A stretch of DNA of 48,352 nucleotides from Ruminococcus sp. AF31-8BH. GTDB taxonomy: Bacteria; Bacillota; Clostridia; Lachnospirales; Lachnospiraceae. Location of the stretch: contig NZ_QTVN01000022.1 in NCBI RefSeq assembly GCF_003460605.1, forward strand, positions 19,241 to 67,592, in the 5' to 3' direction. The notes beneath the pieces are model-generated. The model made no database searches and was not told the DNA's origin. It saw nothing but the letters and a program-made list of their open reading frames with translations. The stretch's first letter is position 1; each line of letters begins with the position of its first letter. The translations under genes were made by a program, and so were the position numbers. This document shows positions 32,015 to 38,743 of this stretch, in pieces.

Positions 32015-32919
32015 GACTGCTCACCTCCTGCTGCATTTTCATCATCGACCATGCCGCGGCGAATACTTTCTTTTAATGCTCTTTTTGCAATCTCGCCGCC
32101 AATCTGAAGCCTGAAGGCCTTCGATGCTCTCCAGGAATCTCTTGGATTGATTTCCTCCCGTACAAGCGCCTCCACTTTTGCAAACAGCTCATCACCGATT
32201 TCCATGCCCTTCAATGCTTCTTCTGTTTTATGGCAGCGATAGGGCACAGGTGCCGCTACACCAAAGGTAATCCGCACATCCTCCAGTACCTTCTTCTGCG
32301 GATCGATCCTGCTTACCACACTGCAGCTTAAGGTTGCAATATCCATGGCATTTCGCATGGAATATTTAATATAAAAGCCATGATATCCCTGATAATCCTT
32401 TCCCGGAATCACAATATGGGTAAGTACATCTCCCTGGTGAAGATCTACCCTTCCAGGTCCCAGATAAAAATCCTGGATCGGAACCATTCGTCCGCCGGTT
32501 CCATCCGCGATCCGAAGCATTGCATTCAGGGAAAACAAGGTAGGTGCACTGTCTGCGCTAACTGCACCGTTGCATACATTTCCGCCGATAGTCCCGATAT
32601 TGCGAACCTGAGGACCTCCAACCTGATCCACAGCCTCACCCAGGACCGGTATCAGCTTCTGAATCACCGGGTCTTTGGTAACATGGGAAAAGGTGGTAGC
32701 TGCTCCGATGAAAATGTCACCGGAATCCATCAGCCGGATCCCCCGGATTTCCTTAATATCCCGGATACTTACCAAAGATGTTCCTGCCATTTTCCCTTCA
32801 CGTATTTTGATCAGAACATCACTTCCGCCGGAGATTATCCTTGCATCAGGATGCTCCTTCAAAAGCAAAACTGCCTCTTTTATAGTTTCTGCATTATAAT
32901 AATTTTCGATATCGTACAT
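32011..32919 (-). CDS. xdhB: Xanthine dehydrogenase-type FAD subunit
   Basis: A 302-residue CO-dehydrogenase-type flavoprotein. The FAD pyrophosphate motifs are A-R-I-I-S-G-G-S-D-V-L-I (about 26-37) and the T-I-G-G-N-V-C-N-G segment (about 109-117), with I-G-A-A-T-T-F at about 71-77. The C-terminal domain has the usual W-R-A-S-K-A-F-R near 265. It transfers electrons from the Fe-S clusters to NAD+ or another acceptor. It lies 17 nt after the molybdenum subunit and overlaps the Fe-S subunit, so the three form one enzyme. Confidence 0.92.
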   Translation of the reverse strand: MYDIENYYNAETIKEAVLLLKEHPDARIISGGSDVLIKIREGKMAGTSLVSIRDIKEIRGIRLMDSGDIFIGAATTFSHVTKDPVIQKLIPVLGEAVDQVGGPQVRNIGTIGGNVCNGAVSADSAPTLFSLNAMLRIADGTGGRMVPIQDFYLGPGRVDLHQGDVLTHIVIPGKDYQGYHGFYIKYSMRNAMDIATLSCSVVSRIDPQKKVLEDVRITFGVAAPVPYRCHKTEEALKGMEIGDELFAKVEALVREEINPRDSWRASKAFRLQIGGEIAKRALKESIRRGMVDDENAAGGEQS

Positions 32920-32936
32920 TCCTCATGCCCCCTTTC

Positions 32937-35219
32937 TCAGATCAGTCCGGCTTTTGTAAAACCGTCTATCAGTCTTTGCGGTGTCAGAGGAATTTCAGCA
33001 AATCCAATTCCTGTTGCATGTAAAACTGCATTACGGATTGCCGGTGCCCCCGGAATTGCCGGAGGCTCTCCAAGAGCCTTGTTTCCATAAGGTCCCATAG
33101 GGTCATTCAGTTCTACAAATTCTGCTGTAAGATCCGGTGTATCCATCGTTGTCATCAGCTTATAGTCCAGCAAAGTACCGTTTAACGGTCTTCCTGTTTT
33201 CTTATCCAGAAGAAGCTGCTCGGAAAGCCCGCAGCCCATTCCCATAGACATACCGCCGTGAACCTGCATAGCCGCAAGCTGTGGGTTCAGAAGGACTCCG
33301 CTGTCGTGTACATTGACAATATCCAGAACCTTGATCTTACCAAGCTTCATATCTACTTCCACCTCTGCGAAGCAGCATCCGGTTGCAACCGTATTCTTTT
33401 TCACTTGTCTGGAAACCTCAGCTGTAAGAACGGAAGAATTGCTCAGGCTGTAATAGCTCTCCATTGCAAGCTCTTCCAGGGAAATGGCCTGCCTGCCGTC
33501 TGCCAGAATATATCCGTCCTCCAGCTCCAGACGATCCACATTACCCGGCACAAGAGTTCTGGCATAATCCAGAATCTTCTGCTTCAGCAGCTGGGCACAT
33601 TCCTTCACTGCAGTTCCTGTAACAAAGGACTGTCTGGATGCATAAGCACCTGTATCAAAAGGTGTCACATCTGTATCCTGCATCGTCACAATATGCACTC
33701 TGGAAATATCCATATGTAAGGTTTCTGCTGCCATCTGAGAGAAAACAGTATCTGCACCCTGCCCGATCTCAGTTGCTCCCACCTGAAGCTGTACGCTTCC
33801 ATCCTGGTTCAGCGACAATCTGGCACCTGCAATTTCCAGAGAAATAGGCCATACACCTGTCTTATAGGAGAAAAGTGCCATACCTACGCCGCGGCGGATA
33901 TCTCCTGTCTGGTCTGCATATGCCTTTCTCTTTTCATCCCAGTGTATATAAGCAGCACCCTTATCCAGACACTCAAAAATACCATTTGAATTCGCTGCGA
34001 TCGGTTTCAGATAAGCATCCTCATAATATCCATGAATCAGATTCTTTCTTCGGAATTCCAGAGGATCCATTCCAATCTCATAAGCAATGTCATCCATAAA
34101 GCTCTCTGTTGCATAGCAGACCTGAGGAATGCCATAGCCTCTCATGGCTCCTGCAGTAGGACAATTGGTATAAACCGTATATGCCTCACCTCGGATATTC
34201 GGGCAGGCATACTGAAGACGGCTTGCAGTCAGACCGTTAGCTGCAATGGCATGTCCGTGGGAAGCGTAAGCTCCCTGATTGGAATAGGCAGTCATCTCTT
34301 TTGCCAGAAGATGCCCCTCCCGATCCACTCCTGCTGTCATTTCGTATTCAATGGAATGACGGGTTCTGGTATTGGTAAAGGTCTCCTCACGGGTAAGCTC
34401 GATCTTCACCGGACGTCCGCCAACCTGCATGGTAAGAAAGGCATTCAAAGGCTCGTAAAGCACTTCCTGCTTATTTCCAAAGCCGCCGCCTACATATGGC
34501 TTAATGACACGCACCTGTCCCCATGGGATTCCCAGTGCCTGACCAACTACACGGCGGACAATGTGAGGTATCTGTGTGGAAGAAACCACAACAATTCTTC
34601 CCTTTTCCATATATGCATAAGAAATATTATTCTCAATGTGACAGTGCTGAACAATAGGGGTCTTATAGCTTCTGTGGATCTGTACAGCAGCATCCTCCAA
34701 TCCCTTATCCACATCACCGATAGCAAAGCTGGAACGCGCAAGAATATTATCCTTCTTATCAAGATGAATGGGATGCTCACTTCCCCGCATAGAAAGCCTG
34801 GGGCTTAGCACAACCGGATATTCTTCATATTCTACCTTGATCAGCTTCAATGCCCGTGATGCAGTCACTTCATCCTCTGCTACAACTGCTGCAATATCAT
34901 CTCCATAATAACGTACTCTTCCGGTCAGAAGATTACGGTCAGCCACATCCTGATGTGCCAGTTCCACAGACCAGGGATGCCCCGGTGTAGGATAGCAATG
35001 ATTCGGTACGTCCTTAAAAGTCACTACTTTTACCACGCCGTCCAAAGCTTCGGCCTCACTGGTATCAATGGACTTCACAATACCATTACCGATTGTGGCA
35101 TGACAGACCTTTGCCACCAGACACTTGTCCAGGATCATATCATCTGTAAACTTCGCTCTTCCTGTTACTTTTTCATAAGCGTCTACTCTTGGAACACTCT
35201 TTCCAATCATATGCTTCAC
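32937..35219 (-). CDS. xdhA: Xanthine dehydrogenase-type molybdenum subunit
   Basis: A 760-residue molybdopterin-binding subunit. Visible signatures are V-G-G-G-F-G-N-K near 245, A-M-R-G-Y-G-I-P-Q near 355 (the arginine near the active site), E-I-G-Q-G-A-D-T near 500, and the C-terminal A-L-G-E-P-P-A-I, whose Glu acts as the base in hydroxylation. It would hydroxylate a purine such as hypoxanthine or xanthine, or run the reverse direction; the exact substrate is not determined by sequence. It lies at the head of the xdhABC unit, behind its own promoter and structured leader (35245-35396). Confidence 0.93.
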   Translation of the reverse strand: MKHMIGKSVPRVDAYEKVTGRAKFTDDMILDKCLVAKVCHATIGNGIVKSIDTSEAEALDGVVKVVTFKDVPNHCYPTPGHPWSVELAHQDVADRNLLTGRVRYYGDDIAAVVAEDEVTASRALKLIKVEYEEYPVVLSPRLSMRGSEHPIHLDKKDNILARSSFAIGDVDKGLEDAAVQIHRSYKTPIVQHCHIENNISYAYMEKGRIVVVSSTQIPHIVRRVVGQALGIPWGQVRVIKPYVGGGFGNKQEVLYEPLNAFLTMQVGGRPVKIELTREETFTNTRTRHSIEYEMTAGVDREGHLLAKEMTAYSNQGAYASHGHAIAANGLTASRLQYACPNIRGEAYTVYTNCPTAGAMRGYGIPQVCYATESFMDDIAYEIGMDPLEFRRKNLIHGYYEDAYLKPIAANSNGIFECLDKGAAYIHWDEKRKAYADQTGDIRRGVGMALFSYKTGVWPISLEIAGARLSLNQDGSVQLQVGATEIGQGADTVFSQMAAETLHMDISRVHIVTMQDTDVTPFDTGAYASRQSFVTGTAVKECAQLLKQKILDYARTLVPGNVDRLELEDGYILADGRQAISLEELAMESYYSLSNSSVLTAEVSRQVKKNTVATGCCFAEVEVDMKLGKIKVLDIVNVHDSGVLLNPQLAAMQVHGGMSMGMGCGLSEQLLLDKKTGRPLNGTLLDYKLMTTMDTPDLTAEFVELNDPMGPYGNKALGEPPAIPGAPAIRNAVLHATGIGFAEIPLTPQRLIDGFTKAGLI

Positions 35220-35244
35220 CTTCTTTACATTTACTTAGTTTGTT

Positions 35245-35340
35245 TAAAAAAGCCGACGCCGTTCAAAAAACAATATCACGGTTCTTCTTTGAACTGGCTG
35301 TCGGCTATGGGCTCATTGCCTTGTGTCTCAAAAATATTGT
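35245..35340 (-). ncRNA. Candidate riboswitch/attenuator in the xdhA leader
   Basis: Between the promoter and xdhA the minus-strand transcript can form an intrinsic terminator: arms 35289-35306 and 35251-35266, with AGCCGAC/GTCGGCT at the base and GTTCAA/TTGAAC at the top, then a run of T. A competing fold pairs ACAATAT (35334-35340) with ATATTGT (35270-35276), enclosing small GGC-AATGA-GCC and GTTC-AAAGAA-GAAC hairpins, and so takes up the 5' arm of the terminator. This is the layout of a riboswitch or protein-dependent attenuator. It does not match the purine, Moco or other common aptamers I can recall. The hairpin may also simply end the upstream transcript. Confidence 0.5.
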
Positions 35341-35366
35341 CTAAAATATCTCTTCTGCATAAAGCA

Positions 35367-35396
35367 ATTGTACCACATTTCTCAGATGTTTTGCAA
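35367..35396 (-). promoter_or_regulatory. Promoter of the xdhABC unit
   Basis: Minus-strand TTGCAA (35391-35396), an 18-nt spacer and TACAAT (35367-35372). Transcription would begin near 35360, giving a leader of about 140 nt before the xdhA ATG at 35219. Confidence 0.7.
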
Positions 35397-35470
35397 TATT
35401 TTTATGCATAATGCAAGAATTTTGTACTGTTATTTTTGAAACTTTCACATATTATTCTTTTAATGTCTGA

Positions 35471-35953
35471 TTAATTGATAATACCTCGCAGGTCATAGAT
35501 AGCATGTCTTGGACATTTTACCACACACATACCGCAGCTTAAGCACAAGTCCTCGTTGATCAAAGCGCAATTGTCTGTGACCTTAATGGCTTCTGCAGTA
35601 CATGTTTTCTGGCAGATGCCGCAGCCGATACAGCTGACCTGACACTGTTTTTTTGCCTCCTGGCCCTTACTTTTGTTAGAGCATTTCACAACCATCCAGT
35701 TGGCACATTCGTGAATATGAATTACCTTCTGGGGACATACCTTTACACACGCTCCACAGCCAATACATTTCTCTTCATCTACTTCTGCCACACCATATTC
35801 ATTAAGAGAAATGGCACCAAACTTGCACTTGCTTACACAGGCTTTACAGCCGATGCATCCGTCCTTACAGCCGTGCTCACCTGATGTGGCTCTGCACCCT
35901 CCATTACATGCCACAAAAGCTGCTTTATATGGGAATTTCTTTTTTACAGCCAT
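35471..35953 (-). CDS. Polyferredoxin with four [4Fe-4S] motifs
   Basis: A 160-residue protein with four C-x2-C-x2-C-x3-C type motifs: C-I-G-C-K-A-C-V-S-K-C, C-I-G-C-G-A-C-V-K-V-C-P, C-I-G-C-G-I-C-Q-K-T-C and C-L-S-C-G-M-C-V-V-K-C-P. It also has a Gly/Cys-rich start (C-N-G-G-C-R-A). This looks like two two-cluster ferredoxin modules, similar to RnfB-type segments. ATG 35953 follows the stop of the XdhD-like gene by one base, so it is its likely electron acceptor, standing in for the FAD subunit that enzyme lacks. Transfer to YgfK or to the membrane would follow. Confidence 0.88.
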   Translation of the reverse strand: MAVKKKFPYKAAFVACNGGCRATSGEHGCKDGCIGCKACVSKCKFGAISLNEYGVAEVDEEKCIGCGACVKVCPQKVIHIHECANWMVVKCSNKSKGQEAKKQCQVSCIGCGICQKTCTAEAIKVTDNCALINEDLCLSCGMCVVKCPRHAIYDLRGIIN

Positions 35954-35954
35954 A

Positions 35955-38534
35955 TCATCCCTTCCTTTCATATGGTGTCCCGCTAAGAGGAAGGCTGTAC
36001 CGCCTTACACCATCTCTTCGGAAATATGCATCTGCAATTGCAGGTGCTGTCGGAATTGATGTGATCTCACCGATACCAATCGCGCCGCAGGCAACCTTAA
36101 GTCCCGGCTTATCGACTACAATGGCATCGATCTTTGGAATTTCGTGGGAACGGAATAAACCAAGAGAACCATATTTCTCAATTGGCTTACAATTTTCATC
36201 AATCGGATATTTTTCTCTTAAAGCAAATCCCATGGACATTACTACGCCGCCTTCAATCTGGCCTTCACAGGATAAAGGATTCACTGCTTTGCCAACATCA
36301 TGAGCCGCAACGATTTCCTCTAGCTTGCCGGTTTTGGAATCCAGGATACAGACCTGGGTAGCATAGCCATATGCCACATGAGATACCGGATTTGGCACAT
36401 CTGCTCCAAGAGGGTCTGTTTTTGCAAGATATTCTGCGTAATAAACCTTGCCGATCATTTCCTCTACTGTTTTTCCGGCACGCTTATCTTCCATCAGCTT
36501 CTCACAGGCTCTTCTGCATGCTTCTCCGGTTATCAGAGTCTGTCTGGAGCCGGAGGTTGTTCCGGAATCAGGTGAAATCCAGGTATTGCTCCGCTCATAA
36601 ACAATATCCTCTCTTTTAATATCTGTGTTGGTAACGATCATCTGAGTCAGCACAGTGCCAAGTCCCTGGCCAATACAGGATGCACCGGAATAAATATGAA
36701 GCTTCCTGTCTTCCTCGAAAATCAGCTTCACACGGCCGGTATCCGGAATTCCTACACCGACTCCGGCATTTTTCATGGCACATCCAAGGCCCACCGCTTT
36801 GCCAGCCTCTAATGCTGCGTCATATTTCTCTTTCACTGCCTCCAGGGTTTCCACAAGACCGGTGGAATCATCTACGATCTGTCCATTAGGGAGAACTTCT
36901 CCCGGGCGGATAGCATTTCGATAGCGAATCTCCCATGGTGTAATTCCCACTTTATCTGCCATCATGTTCAGTAAGGTCTCTGTTGCAAAGCAGGTCTGCG
37001 TAACTCCAAAGCCCCGAAAAGCTCCTGCTGGCGGATTATTAGTATAATAAGCAGTTCCTTCAATCTCAAAGTTCTGATAATGATAGGGACCGGCTGCATG
37101 AGTGCAGGCACGCTCCAGAACCGGACCTCCAAGAGATGCAAACGCGCCGGTATCAGCCTTAACCTTTGCCTTAACACCCATAATATTTCCGTTCTCGTCA
37201 CAGCCCATTGTCATATCCATATAAAATGGATGACGTTTTGGATGAACCAGCAAAGATTCTGCCCTTGAAAGCTTCATTTTAACAGGCTTCTTAGTCACAT
37301 AAGTAAGAAGCGCTGCAAGGTGCTGCACGGTCATATCCTCTTTGCCCCCAAAGCCTCCGCCTACCAGGGCATTCTGAACCTTCACCTTATCTGTTCCAAG
37401 AAGCAGACTGCATTCATGCAATGTCTGATGTGCAGACTGGTCTGTGGAATATATGAAAATATCTCCATCCTCATCGTAAAATGACACTGCACACTCCGGC
37501 TCCAGAAATGCATGCTCGGTCCATGGTGTTTCAAAATGCTTGGAAATCACGTATTTAGAGCCTTCAATAGCTTCTGTGGCATTGCCGCGGCTAATGTGCT
37601 TATATGCACAGATATTATTCTCTTCCTCATCAAATACCCTTGGTGCGTCCGGTGCAGCAGCTTCCTCAATGGTATGGATGTGAGGCAGCACCTCATATTC
37701 TACCTTGATCAGCTTCTTCGCCTTCTCTGCAGTTTCTCTATCTTTTGCTGCGACAAGTGCAATGGCGTCCCCCAGATAATGAGTCAGGCCACCAACCGGA
37801 ATCAGGGTATACTGATCGTGCTTCAAATGGCCGATCTTATTCTCACCCGGAATATCCTTAGCTGTAACAACAGCCTCCACCCCCGGAAGCTGTTCTGCTT
37901 TTGTTGTGTCAATAGAAAGAACACGTGCCCGCGGATATTTGCTTCGGAGAGCCACTCCGTAAAGCATGCCTTCCGGATAGAAATCATCAGGATATTTTCC
38001 GGTGCCAAGAACCTTTTCCCCCACATCAATTCTTGCCACACGGGATCCAAGCTCCCAGTTTTCATCCTCCTGTGGAATTACGCCCTCCCGCATAATTCCT
38101 GCGGCAATCCGCACTGCATCTATTATTTTTACATACCCTGTACAGCGACAGTAATTGTTGCGCAGGGCATACTTGATTTCCTCATCAGTTGGTTCTTTAT
38201 TTACATCCAGAAGAGCTTTGGTACACATAATCATACCCGGAATGCAAAAACCGCACTGTACAGCTCCGGCTTTACCGTATGCATAGGTATATACTTTTTC
38301 TTCCCAATCGGTCAGGCCTTCTACTGTGATCACGTTTTTCCCTTCCAGGGAATCCGTGTCCGGCACACAGGCTTTGCAGGTCCTGCCATCAATGATCACG
38401 GTGCAGGCTCCGCAGGCGCCCTCACTGCAGCCGTCCTTTACAGAGGTCAGATGCAATTCATCACGCAGAAAGCGAAGCAGCTTCTGGTTTTTCCCGGACT
38501 CTACGGTCTGTCCATTGACTGTAAATGCTGCCAT
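35955..38534 (-). CDS. xdhD: Selenium-dependent xanthine dehydrogenase, XdhD-like fusion
   Basis: An 859-residue fusion. Residues 1-150 are the [2Fe-2S] module (C-S-E-G-A-C-G-A-C near 39-47, C-G-F-C-I-P-G near 97, C-R-C-T-G-Y near 133), followed by the molybdenum domain from about 165: V-G-G-G-F-G-G-K, A-F-R-G-F-G-V-T-Q, I-G-Q-G-L-G-T and a late G-I-G-E-I-T-S-I-P. No FAD module is present. This agrees with the selenium-dependent hydroxylases next to ygfK and ssnA, where the Mo ligand set carries a labile selenium atom, not selenocysteine; I find no in-frame TGA. E. coli XdhD is somewhat longer. Probable step: hydroxylation of a purine, electrons to the polyferredoxin or YgfK. Confidence 0.92.
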   Translation of the reverse strand: MAAFTVNGQTVESGKNQKLLRFLRDELHLTSVKDGCSEGACGACTVIIDGRTCKACVPDTDSLEGKNVITVEGLTDWEEKVYTYAYGKAGAVQCGFCIPGMIMCTKALLDVNKEPTDEEIKYALRNNYCRCTGYVKIIDAVRIAAGIMREGVIPQEDENWELGSRVARIDVGEKVLGTGKYPDDFYPEGMLYGVALRSKYPRARVLSIDTTKAEQLPGVEAVVTAKDIPGENKIGHLKHDQYTLIPVGGLTHYLGDAIALVAAKDRETAEKAKKLIKVEYEVLPHIHTIEEAAAPDAPRVFDEEENNICAYKHISRGNATEAIEGSKYVISKHFETPWTEHAFLEPECAVSFYDEDGDIFIYSTDQSAHQTLHECSLLLGTDKVKVQNALVGGGFGGKEDMTVQHLAALLTYVTKKPVKMKLSRAESLLVHPKRHPFYMDMTMGCDENGNIMGVKAKVKADTGAFASLGGPVLERACTHAAGPYHYQNFEIEGTAYYTNNPPAGAFRGFGVTQTCFATETLLNMMADKVGITPWEIRYRNAIRPGEVLPNGQIVDDSTGLVETLEAVKEKYDAALEAGKAVGLGCAMKNAGVGVGIPDTGRVKLIFEEDRKLHIYSGASCIGQGLGTVLTQMIVTNTDIKREDIVYERSNTWISPDSGTTSGSRQTLITGEACRRACEKLMEDKRAGKTVEEMIGKVYYAEYLAKTDPLGADVPNPVSHVAYGYATQVCILDSKTGKLEEIVAAHDVGKAVNPLSCEGQIEGGVVMSMGFALREKYPIDENCKPIEKYGSLGLFRSHEIPKIDAIVVDKPGLKVACGAIGIGEITSIPTAPAIADAYFRRDGVRRYSLPLSGTPYERKG

Positions 38535-38617
38535 ATTGGACTCTCCTTTCTTGCGGGTTCTCCCGGTCAGGCATACGCTTTGCCATTTTTCCGGAAGCTT
38601 TTACATTATATAGATAC

Positions 38618-38743
38618 TGTCCACAGCCCGGATAAAGCTGTGGACAGCATTTGCCTTGTTGGTCAAGCGGATATTCGCAATCCGCTTCGCTGCTTGCTCA
38701 TAACCAAATGCTGCTTCGCAGCTTGATTCGGTTAAATCACAGA
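38618..38743 (-). other. Three hairpins between ygfK and xdhD
   Basis: A strong stem CTGTCCACAGC/GCTGTGGACAG (38618-38648), then AAGCGGAT/ATCCGCTT and GCTGC/GCAGC hairpins in the remaining 90 nt. None has a T-run. They may protect the mRNA between two long genes and tune their ratio. Confidence 0.6.

Noticed and set aside
35245..35340. Known purine-class riboswitch before xdhA
   Set aside because: The conserved junction and loop residues of the guanine/adenine aptamer are not found, and the stem lengths differ. It is kept only as an unclassified candidate.
35955..38534. Selenocysteine in the selenium-dependent hydroxylase
   Set aside because: The frame is open from start to stop with no internal TGA. 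The accessory genes indicate cofactor selenium, and the hairpins after 38534 are upstream of the gene, not a SECIS inside it.
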